A stretch of 22,694 nt of DNA from JBAXGW01 sp037139195 (GCA_037139195.1 JBAXGW010000068.1:1-22694), one strand, 5' to 3'. Numbered from the stretch's first letter, positions 1 through 8,238 are shown. Translations and numbers: made by a program. Notes: a model not told the origin generated them from the letters alone.

Positions 1-459
1 ATCGGTATAAGATGCTGTATAAGTATTTGCGGTTGTATATGAGTTTCCTTGCCAGCTATATGGAATATTAGCACATGTTTCGGCGTTTAAAGTGGAATTA
101 AAAGGTTGATTAATTGTTAAGTTAAGTGTATAAATACTATCGCAACCATTAATATCGGTATAAGATGCTGTATAAGTATTTGCGGTTGTATATGAGTTTC
201 CTTGCCAGTTATATGGAATATTAGCACATGTTTCGGCGTTTAAAGTGGAATAAAAAGGCTGATTTACTGTTAAATTAAGCGTATAAATACTATCGCAGCC
301 ATTTATATCGATGAAAGCTGCTGTATATGTATTTGCTGTTGTATATGAATTTCCTCGCCAGCTGTATGATGTGTTGGGGCAAATTCCAGCATTTAGAATT
401 GAATGAAAAGGTTCCTTAATTTTTAAAATAACAGTGTCAGAAATCATTGAAATTACAGG
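1..459 (-). repeat. Tandem 153-bp coding repeat (51 residues), at least three copies, continuing off the left edge
   Basis: The same sequence (atcggtataagatgctgta) begins at 1 and at 154, and a diverged copy begins at 307, giving an exact 153-bp period that keeps the frame. Copies 1 and 2 differ at about nine of 153 positions by eye; the third is more diverged. Each encodes a unit with CxNxxYxWxGNSYTTANTYT and NGCDSIYTLNLT. High DNA identity implies recent duplication or ongoing homogenisation. Confidence 0.9.
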
Positions 460-2922
460 GCAAGAAGATGATATTATACATCGATATTGATATAAGTTCA
501 TTTGACTAGTAGTTGATAGAATGTGCAAACTGTCTTTCGAAGTTTCTTGATAAATGCTGTTATCATTTATATTTGTAAACCCAGAGCCAGTGTTTACTTG
601 CCATTTGTAAGAGATATTCCCATCTGCTATAATGTGTAGGTTTAGTCCGCTGCCATTGCATACTAATGTGTCGGTGCTTATTGCCGATATTGAAGGGAAT
701 TTGCATGTTTCAACTAACTGTGTGTAATATGGATTCGCTCCATTTTCCAATAAAAAACTAAATATGTTTGAGTTGTTTTGTTCTATTAAGTCAAAACTAA
801 ATAAATATCCAAAATTATTTGTTCCGCCTAGATAACTAGTTCCGTAAAGTTTGCCATCTGCAGCTTGCATTAATGTGCCATAATTTGTGCCATTAAACGA
901 ACTTAATACTTGGATATTTGAATTACTTGGGTCGTATTCAAATAAACTAAAAATGTCGTAAGAATACTGTGAATAAGCTGTTCCATATAATTTCCCGTTA
1001 GACGCAAGAACTAATGAGCCAATAGGGTAGCGACTATTAGATCCATCAAAATCAACTTTTGTAGTTAAACTTTGAGTTTGGGGATTGAATTCAAATAAAA
1101 TGCCCATGTCAGCAGATCCGCCATTTGATAATACGCCATATAAATTTCCATTTGAAGTTTCAATTAGCTTGCATTTTGGAAATCTTCCATATACACCGCC
1201 TAAAAAATCATATTTTTTTGTAAAAGTATTAGTAGTTGGATCGAATTCAAATATAACACCATTGTTAGAAGCTCCGCCTTGTTCTGCTGTTCCATATAAC
1301 TTGCCGTTTGAAATTTGAACAAGGTCGCCTGAAGGATAACTTCCGTTGTTAGAGCCGTCAAACTCTGCCTTGATGGAATAGGTATTTGTAACAGGGTCGA
1401 ATTCAAATAGCACTCCCATATCATTTGCGCCACCTGAATTTGTTGTCCCGTATATTTTATTGTTTGAAGCTTGGATAAGGGTGCTATTAGGATAACTACC
1501 GTTAGTGATTGAAAAATCTGCTTTTTTTGTTAACGAATCATTAATTGGATTATATTCGAATAGAACTCCCAAATTAGAAGCGCCACCTTCACTAGTCATT
1601 CCGTAAAATTTATTGTTGTTAGCAAGAAGTAATGAGCCTTGTGGTCTGCAACCATTAGGCGAATATGAAAAATCTAATATTTTATTTATAGTAGAGTTCG
1701 TCGTGTTATATGAAAATAAAACGCCTCTCTCAGCCGATCCACCTGCATATGTCATGCCATATAATTTCCCATTTGATGCTTTGATAAGTGTTCCTCTTGG
1801 GGTTTTTCCATTGTTATTTCCATCAAAGTCAATTTTTTTAGTATAGGTTAATGTAGATAAATCATACTCGAAAACAACTCCAAAATCATTTGCTCCTCCT
1901 TTGCTGGTTAAGCCATAAAATATCCCATTCGATACTTCAAGTAGGCTGGCATTAGGTTCGGAGCCATTAGATCCATCAAAATCATATTTCTTAATATAAG
2001 TTGCTGTTGTAGTGTTATATTCAAATAATACTCCGTAATTATAGTCGCCTCCAAGTGTTGTTAATCCGTATAAGTTGTTGTTAGATGCAAGTATCAATGA
2101 ATTTGCATTGGGTTGTCTTCCATTTGTTGCATTGAAGTTTATTCTTCTGTAGTAAGTGTTGTTGGTAAAATTAAATTCAAACAATACACCTAGGTTTGAT
2201 GTGCCACCTTGATTCGTCATTCCGAAAAGGTTGCCATTGCTAGCTTGAACTAAAGAGCCATAAGGATAATACCCGCTTGAATAGGAAAAATTGAATTTCA
2301 CACTGTATACTGATGTTGTAATGTCAAATTCGAAAATTACACCCATACTGCTATTGCCGCCCATTATTGTGGTTCCATATAATTTGCCATTATTGGCTTG
2401 GGTTAGTGAACCACAAGGTCTTATTCCTTTTGAAGCATTAAAGCTCATTAGTTTTTTATACACGTTTGTTTGTGGGTTGTATTCAAATAATACGCCATCG
2501 TCAGTTGCTCCGCCCAATTCTGTTAAGCCATAGAGTTTCCCGTTGCTTGCAAGGGTTAATGATCCTTGTGGCGAGCTGCCAGATGTGTCGGTGAAATTAT
2601 GTTTTATAGTGTATATGTTTGTGGTAGGATCTAGTTCAAAAATAACCCCTTTGCCAATTCCTCCAGCTTGTGTCATTCCGTAAAGCTTATTATTGGCGGT
2701 TTGACAAAGTTGTGTGTTTTGAGGTTGTGAGCCTGGTATCTCGGTGAATGACTTTACAACAATTTGGTTTGCTCCAGTTGAATCCGTTTTGTAAATTACG
2801 CCGCCACCGCCATATCCGCCTTGTGCCGTCATTCCCCAAAGTTCAGTTGTGTTTTGAGCTTTTGTGATGTTAATATTTAGTATTAATAATAATCCGATAA
2901 TTATAGTTTTAATATTTTTCAT
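1..2922 (-). CDS. Partial large secreted repeat protein: GloVer-type repeats, Ig-like region, 51-residue tandem repeats (C-terminus outside window)
   Basis: The minus frame is open from an ATG at 2922 to the left edge (974 codons, no stop), so the C-terminus is missing. Residues 1-22 look like a signal peptide (MKNIKTIIIGLLLILNINIT then KA before QN). Residues about 28-735 hold some 14 copies of a unit of about 50 residues with the pattern LYGxTxxGGxxxxGVLFEYDPxT, an FDGSNG-like segment and GSLxxASNGK. This matches the Gloeo/Verruco (GloVer) repeat family, which I expect to fold as a beta-propeller-like or solenoid surface. Residues about 737-835 look Ig-like (YKWQ, two Cys). From residue 837 a 51-residue repeat starts (WQGNSYTTANTYTASYTDxN, GCDSIYTLNLT). 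Such proteins in Bacteroidota usually end in a T9SS sorting domain, probable here but not visible. Role inferred: surface-exposed or secreted adhesin-like protein. No Shine-Dalgarno is seen. Confidence 0.85.
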   Translation of the reverse strand, partial: MKNIKTIIIGLLLILNINITKAQNTTELWGMTAQGGYGGGGVIYKTDSTGANQIVVKSFTEIPGSQPQNTQLCQTANNKLYGMTQAGGIGKGVIFELDPTTNIYTIKHNFTDTSGSSPQGSLTLASNGKLYGLTELGGATDDGVLFEYNPQTNVYKKLMSFNASKGIRPCGSLTQANNGKLYGTTIMGGNSSMGVIFEFDITTSVYSVKFNFSYSSGYYPYGSLVQASNGNLFGMTNQGGTSNLGVLFEFNFTNNTYYRRINFNATNGRQPNANSLILASNNNLYGLTTLGGDYNYGVLFEYNTTTATYIKKYDFDGSNGSEPNASLLEVSNGIFYGLTSKGGANDFGVVFEYDLSTLTYTKKIDFDGNNNGKTPRGTLIKASNGKLYGMTYAGGSAERGVLFSYNTTNSTINKILDFSYSPNGCRPQGSLLLANNNKFYGMTSEGGASNLGVLFEYNPINDSLTKKADFSITNGSYPNSTLIQASNNKIYGTTNSGGANDMGVLFEFDPVTNTYSIKAEFDGSNNGSYPSGDLVQISNGKLYGTAEQGGASNNGVIFEFDPTTNTFTKKYDFLGGVYGRFPKCKLIETSNGNLYGVLSNGGSADMGILFEFNPQTQSLTTKVDFDGSNSRYPIGSLVLASNGKLYGTAYSQYSYDIFSLFEYDPSNSNIQVLSSFNGTNYGTLMQAADGKLYGTSYLGGTNNFGYLFSFDLIEQNNSNIFSFLLENGANPYYTQLVETCKFPSISAISTDTLVCNGSGLNLHIIADGNISYKWQVNTGSGFTNINDNSIYQETSKDSLHILSTTSQMNLYQYRCIISSSCPVISMISDTVILKIKEPFHSILNAGICPNTSYSWRGNSYTTANTYTAAFIDINGCDSIYTLNLTVNQPFYSTLNAETCANIPYNWQGNSYTTANTYTASYTDINGCDSIYTLNLTINQPFNSTLNAETCANIPYSWQGNSYTTANTYTASYTD
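718..2841 (-). repeat. About 14 degenerate GloVer-type coding repeats
   Basis: Successive units of about 150 bases encode LYGxTxxGG followed by GV(L/I)FE(Y/F). I counted 14 by eye. Units 13 and 14 are more diverged (LYGTAYSQYSYD and LYGTSYLGG). The units differ clearly in DNA sequence, so this is an old expansion, unlike the tandem repeats at 1-459. Confidence 0.75.
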
Positions 2923-3125
2923 GTTTTTTTTCTTGCTATTTATTTTAGTAATTAATTTTTCTGGTCTAATATTTTCAACAACAACGTTTTTCACTCTAAA
3001 TCCTGTAAAGCCCAATTTTTTTTTTTATAATATTAAGCATTTTAGCCTTAGATAAAATTGTCTAATTTCAAGATAAAATTCTGGAAGATGTGAGTGAACT
3101 CAAATGATTTAAGGAAGAAAAATAG

Positions 3126-3187
3126 AGCATCGGTCGTAATGTTGAAAATGTGCCACCAATTTCGTTGAAAGATTGTTGACCGATGCT
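3126..3187. repeat. 10-bp perfect inverted repeat with 42-base spacer
   Basis: AGCATCGGTC at 3126-3135 is matched by GACCGATGCT at 3178-3187. It lies in non-coding DNA between two genes. T-rich sequence follows on both strands, so it may be a weak terminator, a small structured RNA, or the ends of a degenerate short element. The function is not known. Confidence 0.6.
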
Positions 3188-3251
3188 TATTTATTAGAAT
3201 TAATATTTCATATTTTTTTCGAATTCTTCACCACTTTTTCAAATCAACTGC

Positions 3252-3303
3252 TTTAAAAATACGCCTTCAAGGCTTCTCTATAAATTAGAAGCAAAGAAGG
3301 CGT
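3252..3303 (-). terminator. Rho-independent terminator of the 3324-5030 gene
   Basis: A two-step hairpin lies just past the stop codon. The outer arms ACGCCTTC (3261-3268) and GAAGGCGT (3296-3303) pair, and the inner arms GCTTCT (3272-3277) and AGAAGC (3287-3292) pair. On the minus strand it is followed by ATTTTTAAAG. Confidence 0.7.
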
Positions 3304-3323
3304 GTAGTTTCCTATGAAAAAAA

Positions 3324-5030
3324 CTAGTTTTTTTGAATCATTTTAGTTGTGATATTATTGTTAGAATTAATCTGTATGGTGTAAATTCCATTTTTCAAAG
3401 AAGAAATATTTATTGTTTTTGCTTCTTTAGTGCTTATCACCAATTGACCCATTGTATTATAAATATTTATATTGTCAATTTTTTCATCGGAACTGATGTT
3501 TATTATATCACTAGCTGGATTTGGATAAACGTTTATGATGTTTTCTGAATAGTTGTTGATATTAGTTGTAGTTTCTTCAGTTATTGAGAAATCATCTATG
3601 TAGAAGTTTCCGTTGTTTGCTTCACTATACATATTGAAGCCAATATAATAAGTGCCAGTGGTAGAGGGTGTAATATAAGCGCTATCGGCTAGGTAAGTGT
3701 CGTTTGTTAGTGTTTTGTCAATTAAAGTTGTAGTCATGCCAATGGCAGATTTGCTTGTTCCGTAAGCTACTTTTAATTTATTAGTTTTGCCAGTTTTCCC
3801 TTTATAAAAGTATTTTACTTTGTATTGTTTGGCTGCTTCTAAATCGAGGCAAGTGGTATAAGCCCAATTGTTTGCTGCATTTGTTGTGCTTGCATAATGG
3901 ATTATATATCCTGTTCCAATATGTGGGTTCGACGTTCCTGTGTATGTTTCCCAGCCATTTGATAAGGCAGAATTGTATTCGTAAGTCCAATTGTAATATA
4001 ATTCTGAGCTTTCAAATCCTATGCTATATGGAGCGCTTGAAGGTTGAGTGTTTATTACATAATACCAAGCCGAGCTGTCATTACCTGTGCTAGTTTCGCC
4101 TGTAAGTGTAGTCCATGAAATAAGTGAATCTACAGGGTGGAAGTTAGAAAGGTTAACTTTTGTTGTGAAAGAGAAAATAGCAGTGTCACCAGGAGCAATT
4201 GCAGTTCCATTGTAGGCTTGAGTTACTGCGCTTCCGCCATTTAAGCTGTATGATAAATTAAATGATGATATAGGTTGATTTCCGAAGTTTTTAACTTTAA
4301 CAGAAACCGTTTCTTGACTTGAAAGACTACAACCGCTTACTGGAGTTATAAATGAAAGTACACCTGCATTGAAAGTAGGAGTTAAACCGTCTGTTATGCT
4401 AACATCATCAATACACCAAAAGAATCCATAATTTCCTTGGTAACGGAATCTGATATAAACATTAGCTTTATTTGCAGCAACAGATGAAATGTCTAAATTC
4501 ATAGCATCTGGATTTGCTGTTAAATCATTGTTTGCTAAACTGTTGTTGCTTAAAATGAACTCAGTCCAAGTGCTGTTGTTATCGCTTACTTCAACAGTAA
4601 CAATGTCATCATAATGTCCGTAATATTGTTCAAAATTTAAAACAACAGTCGATTTTCCTAATGTAGAAATAGGTGCTGCCATTGCTAAATAAGCATCAAT
4701 GTCAACAGAACCATATCCATCAGAATTCAACATTGCATATTGACCACCTGAAGTAGATGTAAAAGCTTCAACTCCTTGTACGCCATAAGTGTCAATTAAT
4801 GTTTGAGGAAATGTTGATGTAAAAACCCAATTGCTAGAACTTCCTGAAGTAGTCCAGTCTGTTTGGTTTGTAAAGTTGCTCGACCAAATTACTCCTCTAG
4901 TATTTGTAACATGCGAGGGAGCATATCTCGATTTGTGAGCTTGTTTTGTTGTTTTTGCTTCGTCGTTAGTTTGAGCAAAAGTGTTTGCTGTAATAAATAA
5001 AATAAGAAATAATGTGTAGATTTTTTTCAT
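3324..5030 (-). CDS. T9SS type A sorting-domain protein with two jelly-roll-like domains
   Basis: Predicted secreted protein of 568 residues. Residues 1-19 are a signal peptide (MKKIYTLFLILFITANTFA, then Q). Residues about 46-213 resemble a choice-of-anchor J/MAM-like jelly roll: they open with WSSNFTNQTDW and close with FFWCIDDVSI, the usual IDDV ending. Residues about 222-325 are a CARDB-like beta-sandwich (VSVKVKNFGNQPISSFNLSY). Residues about 333-484 look like a second jelly roll, again ending YIDDFSI. Residues about 497-568 form a Por secretion-system tail (NVYPNPASDIINI, IYNTMGQLV, LKNGIYTIQI, MIQKN), which directs export by T9SS and anchoring or release at the cell surface. No catalytic residues are recognised, so the role is probably binding or adhesion. 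It has its own promoter region and terminator and ends in TAG. Confidence 0.85.
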   Translation of the reverse strand: MKKIYTLFLILFITANTFAQTNDEAKTTKQAHKSRYAPSHVTNTRGVIWSSNFTNQTDWTTSGSSSNWVFTSTFPQTLIDTYGVQGVEAFTSTSGGQYAMLNSDGYGSVDIDAYLAMAAPISTLGKSTVVLNFEQYYGHYDDIVTVEVSDNNSTWTEFILSNNSLANNDLTANPDAMNLDISSVAANKANVYIRFRYQGNYGFFWCIDDVSITDGLTPTFNAGVLSFITPVSGCSLSSQETVSVKVKNFGNQPISSFNLSYSLNGGSAVTQAYNGTAIAPGDTAIFSFTTKVNLSNFHPVDSLISWTTLTGETSTGNDSSAWYYVINTQPSSAPYSIGFESSELYYNWTYEYNSALSNGWETYTGTSNPHIGTGYIIHYASTTNAANNWAYTTCLDLEAAKQYKVKYFYKGKTGKTNKLKVAYGTSKSAIGMTTTLIDKTLTNDTYLADSAYITPSTTGTYYIGFNMYSEANNGNFYIDDFSITEETTTNINNYSENIINVYPNPASDIINISSDEKIDNINIYNTMGQLVISTKEAKTINISSLKNGIYTIQINSNNNITTKMIQKN

Positions 5031-5067
5031 AGGATTTTTTATTATTTGATGTTAATTATTATGACAG

Positions 5068-5075
5068 CAAAATTA
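5068..5075 (-). promoter_or_regulatory. Candidate Bacteroidota -7 element for the 3324-5030 gene
   Basis: On the minus strand this reads TAATTTTG, fitting the TAnnTTTG consensus and lying about 40 bases before the ATG. A good TTG -33 element is not seen at the expected spacing. That would suit an activator-dependent promoter, since a palindrome sits just upstream. Confidence 0.4.
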
Positions 5076-5098
5076 GTAAGAGAGAAAAAAATGCACCA

Positions 5099-5114
5099 TA
5101 CGGGAAATCCCGTA
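5099..5114. promoter_or_regulatory. 16-base palindrome, candidate operator
   Basis: TACGGGAAATCCCGTA has 7-base arms around a central AA. It lies between the divergent genes at 5030 and 5286. Its centre is about 45 bases upstream of the start site implied by the TAATTTTG box for the minus-strand gene. The GC-rich core stands out in AT-rich intergenic DNA. The position suits a dimeric activator, but the binding protein is unknown. Confidence 0.45.
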
Positions 5115-5285
5115 ATTAGCAAACGAGTTTTAATTTGAGGCATTGGTCGTTAAGATTCACTAAGTAGGCTAAAATAAAAGTCAGTTTATATAGAAACAAA
5201 AAAATATTTTCCAATCTTTGTATCTTTTTATAAAAAGCAGCATTCCATTATAAAAGGAGCTTCATAATAATTTAAAAATTAGTCT

Positions 5286-5828
5286 ATGAAAGATATTCAT
5301 TTAAACGAAGAAGAACTCATCGATAGGTCTAAGAGCGACTTGCAGAGTTTCGAGCCTTTGTACGAAAAGTATTATCCTCAGATTTTGAAGTTTGTATATA
5401 AGCGAATGGATGGTATTGATGATGCGTATGAAGTGGTTTCAATAATATTTTCGAAAGCAATGGCTAATATTGGAAAATACAAGCATAAAGGATTCCCTTT
5501 TTCTAGTTGGCTATATAGAATTGCTATTAATGAGATAAATATGTTTTATCGTGAATCAAACAAGCGAAGAACTATTAGTATTGAAGAAATTTCTGTTAGA
5601 AATTTACACGAGTCGCTTGGTGCTGAATGTCAGGAGCTAAATGATATTTTAAAAAGCGCACTTAATCATTTAAATGAGAACGAAATTCAGCTTATTGATT
5701 TAAGATTTTTCGAAAACTTGCCCTTTTTAGAAATAGCCAATATGCTTGGTATAAGCGAAAATAATGCGAAAGTAAAAACCTATCGTGTACTTGATAGGCT
5801 TCGGGTTGTATTTCAGAAATTAAGCTAA
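5286..5828 (+). CDS. ECF-type RNA polymerase sigma-70 family factor
   Basis: 180 residues, a typical length for an ECF sigma factor. Residues about 22-92 are region 2 (FEPLYEKYYPQILKFVYKRM, then FSSWLYRIAINEINMFYR), which binds core polymerase and the -10 element. Residues about 125-178 are region 4 (LNENEIQLIDLRFFENLPFLEIA, then the helix-turn-helix MLGISENNAKVKTYRVLDRL), which contacts the -35 element. The intervening linker is short, with no region 3. The ATG at 5286 is chosen because an in-frame TAG lies at 5280-5282; an AAAGGAG lies about 25 bases upstream, too far to be a normal ribosome binding site. It is the first gene of a three-gene operon: 30 bases separate it from a single-pass membrane protein that may act as its regulator. 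It probably activates envelope or surface genes, and its targets are unknown. Confidence 0.9.
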   Translation: MKDIHLNEEELIDRSKSDLQSFEPLYEKYYPQILKFVYKRMDGIDDAYEVVSIIFSKAMANIGKYKHKGFPFSSWLYRIAINEINMFYRESNKRRTISIEEISVRNLHESLGAECQELNDILKSALNHLNENEIQLIDLRFFENLPFLEIANMLGISENNAKVKTYRVLDRLRVVFQKLS

Positions 5829-5858
5829 GTATTTACGCATCATTAAAAAAGAAAAATC

Positions 5859-7412
5859 ATGGAAAAGTATAATATAATAGATAACCGCCCCGAATTAAGT
5901 CTGGAACAAGTTGAAAACGGACGAAATTTTAATAAAGCAAAACAAAAAGCCTTAACACAAAAGAAGCTAACATTGAATAAAAACTTATATTACGGTTTAG
6001 GCAGTGTTTTGGTTATTGTGGTTGCAGCTTTTTTATTAACAAGAAACTCTGCGCCTCTTATTGTAGCTGATAAGCCAGTTGGCAAAATGGAAAGCATTGG
6101 ATTGTACTCGGATTCGAATCAACTTACATCTTATATTGTTAATTCAACTGAGGAAACGATATTAAACTACAAGACAGGCTCAATAATAAAAATACCAAAA
6201 GATGCTTTTGTGGATTCTACTGGTGCGCCTGTTTCGGGTGAAGTGGAAATTAAATATCGAGAGTTTCATAATGTAGGAGAAATAATACTCGCTGACATCT
6301 CTATGACTTATGATTCTGCAAATGAACAAAAGCATTTTGAATCGGCAGGAATGTTCGAAATCTATGCTTTTAAAGATGGGAAGCGTATTTTTATCAAAGA
6401 GGATAAACCTATTGAAGTGAATTTAATTTCATTGAATGATAACAAAGAAAAATTCAATAAGTATTATTTAGACGATAAAACCAATAAATGGCAATATGTG
6501 AGTAAAGATGTTCCCACGATTGTGGAACAAAAAAAACAATTGGCGGCGGCTGCTGCAAAGGATAAAGAAAAGTTTGATTTAGTTAAACCAATTGAGAAAA
6601 ACAAGAAAAGGCAACAGTTGAAAATTAATGTTGATTATGCCGAATTTCCTGAGTTGAAAGTGTTTAATAATATTTTGTTTGAGGTGTCGCCCAAGAATAA
6701 AAATTATGATGTAAACACATCGAAAATTGCATGGGAAGATATTTTGCTAGAAAAAATTGAAGGAACATCGGATTATTTAATAAAATTAGCAAATAGAAAA
6801 ACATCGTGTGAAATAATTGCTTACCCTGTATTAGAATCGAAAGATTTTAGCTTAGCTAAGGCTAATTGGGATGTGGCTTATGATAAATATAATAGCGATT
6901 TGAAGTTGAGAAAGAAAGCAGAGAAAGACTTAGCTAGAAAACTAAAAGCCGAAATTGCCGAAAGTGAAGCTAGAATTCGTGAATTTCAAGAGCTTCAACG
7001 CCAAAATCAGCGTATTATTCAATTTCAAAATAGAAATGAAGATTTGGTTTATAGAACATTTCAGGTGCGAAATTTTGGTATTTGGAATTCAGATTGCCCG
7101 CAAACAATGCCCCAAGAAGCAATAGTTAATGCCACTTATAAAACCGAAGATGGTAAAACTGTAGGAATAGTTAAAGTTTTTCTGGTTGAAAGTGGTAAAA
7201 ATGCTTTGTATACTTTGTATTCGGGCGAAAAGGTGTATTTTAATCCTAAAACCGACAATTCTTTAATTGTGATAACTAGCGATAATTCCTTGGCGTATTA
7301 TTCAAAAGATGATTTCAAGTCGGTACCAAATAAAGCAAAACAACATACCTTTGTACTTAAAGTAATAAAGAAAGAAAAATATTCAGCAAGCGATATTGTT
7401 AGTTTAATATAA
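5859..7412 (+). CDS. Single-pass membrane protein downstream of the sigma factor, possible anti-sigma or envelope sensor
   Basis: 517 residues. Residues 1-42 are short, basic and presumably cytoplasmic. One transmembrane helix lies at about 43-61 (LYYGLGSVLVIVVAAFLLT), leaving a large periplasmic part. Residues about 90-215 contain a beta-rich segment seen in Bacteroidota envelope proteins: GSIIKIPKDAFVDSTGAPVSG, IKYREF, then ESAGMFEIYAFKDGK. Residues about 340-395 are charged and likely coiled coil (ARKLKAEIAESEARIREFQE). The layout of a short cytoplasmic tail, one helix and a periplasmic domain next to a sigma gene suits an anti-sigma factor or sensor. However, the N-terminus has no zinc-binding anti-sigma motif (HxxxCxxC), so this is inference from position and topology. 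The next gene begins 20 bases downstream. Confidence 0.65.
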   Translation: MEKYNIIDNRPELSLEQVENGRNFNKAKQKALTQKKLTLNKNLYYGLGSVLVIVVAAFLLTRNSAPLIVADKPVGKMESIGLYSDSNQLTSYIVNSTEETILNYKTGSIIKIPKDAFVDSTGAPVSGEVEIKYREFHNVGEIILADISMTYDSANEQKHFESAGMFEIYAFKDGKRIFIKEDKPIEVNLISLNDNKEKFNKYYLDDKTNKWQYVSKDVPTIVEQKKQLAAAAAKDKEKFDLVKPIEKNKKRQQLKINVDYAEFPELKVFNNILFEVSPKNKNYDVNTSKIAWEDILLEKIEGTSDYLIKLANRKTSCEIIAYPVLESKDFSLAKANWDVAYDKYNSDLKLRKKAEKDLARKLKAEIAESEARIREFQELQRQNQRIIQFQNRNEDLVYRTFQVRNFGIWNSDCPQTMPQEAIVNATYKTEDGKTVGIVKVFLVESGKNALYTLYSGEKVYFNPKTDNSLIVITSDNSLAYYSKDDFKSVPNKAKQHTFVLKVIKKEKYSASDIVSLI

Positions 7413-7432
7413 ATCTATTAAATTGCTCAAAT

Positions 7433-8131
7433 ATGAAAATAAAAATTTTAGTATTCTTAGTTTTAATATCTTTTTGTAGTGTTGCGCAAGTAGACACTAC
7501 AAAAGTTATTGAATACAATATTAAAGGGGTTAAATCAAATTATAGAGTTTGGTCGGCTTATGAGTTTTTGTTTGCTGGATGTAATAATACAATAATTATT
7601 GCAACCAAAGGCGAAAATCGCATTTCGGAAGTAAAGGCTACAAATGGCGCTGTTTTTAAGACAAAAAAAGACAGTGTATTTCTATTGACCAAGCTAATTC
7701 CGGGAACTACGCTAATAACAATTTATGAGCGAGGCTTGGATGGAAAAAATAAAATAATAGCAAATCAGAAATTTGAAGTTATCGACTACCCAAAGCTTTA
7801 TTTTAATGGTATTAAATCCGATTCTGTAATATCAAAAATATTACTCTGTGGCGGTTCGTTCTATACTGAATATGCAAAAGCCGAAATAAGGGTAGATGTA
7901 AGTAAATTTAAAATGGATATTCTAGAAAATAATGGTTTCGTAACCGATAGTTCGGATGGAAACCGCTTAAGCAAAAGAATGCGAATGTATGTATCTACCC
8001 TAAAAGAAGGCTCTATAGTAATATTGAAAGATATTGAATATCTATCTTTAGATGGGCAGAAAAAGACCGCTGCTGTGTTTAGATTATTTTTAGCAAAGGA
8101 AGAAAAGCCACCTTTGAAATACGGGATGTAG
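7433..8131 (+). CDS. Small exported protein resembling the GldM C-terminal region
   Basis: 232 residues with a signal peptide at 1-18 (MKIKILVFLVLISFCSVA, then Q). The rest is beta-rich and follows the layout I know from the C-terminal domains of GldM, the periplasmic stalk of the T9SS/gliding motor. An opening YEFLFAGCNNTIIIA resembles the 'lyrGvdNpi.I' segment. It is followed by KVKATNG-like text (SEVKATNGAVF), a DGK turn, then a second half with FKMDILENNGF and a GSIVILKDIEY ending. The GldM transmembrane helix and N-terminal half are absent, so this is not GldM itself. It is probably a free periplasmic or outer-membrane-facing protein working with the membrane protein encoded just upstream. 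The assignment is pattern-based; an unrelated Ig-like fold is possible. Confidence 0.55.
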   Translation: MKIKILVFLVLISFCSVAQVDTTKVIEYNIKGVKSNYRVWSAYEFLFAGCNNTIIIATKGENRISEVKATNGAVFKTKKDSVFLLTKLIPGTTLITIYERGLDGKNKIIANQKFEVIDYPKLYFNGIKSDSVISKILLCGGSFYTEYAKAEIRVDVSKFKMDILENNGFVTDSSDGNRLSKRMRMYVSTLKEGSIVILKDIEYLSLDGQKKTAAVFRLFLAKEEKPPLKYGM

Positions 8132-8137
8132 AAAATT

Positions 8138-8174
8138 AAAAACCTCCAATAGTTAATACTGTTGGAGGTTTTTG
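8138..8174 (+). terminator. Rho-independent terminator of the sigma operon
   Basis: AACCTCCAA (8141-8149) pairs with TTGGAGGTT (8162-8170), followed by TTT. A-rich sequence precedes the stem, so it could also serve the convergent helicase gene on the minus strand. Confidence 0.85.
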
Positions 8175-8238
8175 CATGGTAGTCAGCATTTTTTTAAATC
8201 TGCCCTATGAATCTTCTAATCTTCAAATCTTCTAATCA

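Larger units (their letters stand above)
2923..3323. other. Gene-free stretch between two minus-strand surface-protein genes
   Basis: I see no credible gene in these 401 bases. The stretch contains an 11-T run near 3016, the 5' untranslated region of the repeat-protein gene, a 10-bp inverted repeat (3126-3187) and the terminator of the upstream minus-strand gene (3252-3303). The short plus-strand frame across 2864-3055 is T-rich low-complexity sequence. Confidence 0.6.

Noticed and set aside
1..459. Tandem repeats as a CRISPR array
   Set aside because: The period is 153 bases with no repeat/spacer division, and the whole unit is coding with a conserved frame.
1085..2533. Several plus-strand frames of 60-80 codons
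   Set aside because: They are antisense echoes of the GloVer repeats (same periodic PPxxxVPYNLPF pattern) and lie within the long minus-strand reading frame.
2864..3055. Plus-strand 63-codon hydrophobic frame as a small membrane protein
   Set aside because: It overlaps the start of the minus-strand repeat-protein gene and consists of translated poly-T and A/T-rich leader, with no supporting signals.
5140..5160. Resemblance of GCATTGGTCGTTAAG to the GCATCGGTCGTAATG near 3128
   Set aside because: It is short and imperfect, and the second arm of the 3126-3187 inverted repeat is not present at 5140, so it is treated as chance.
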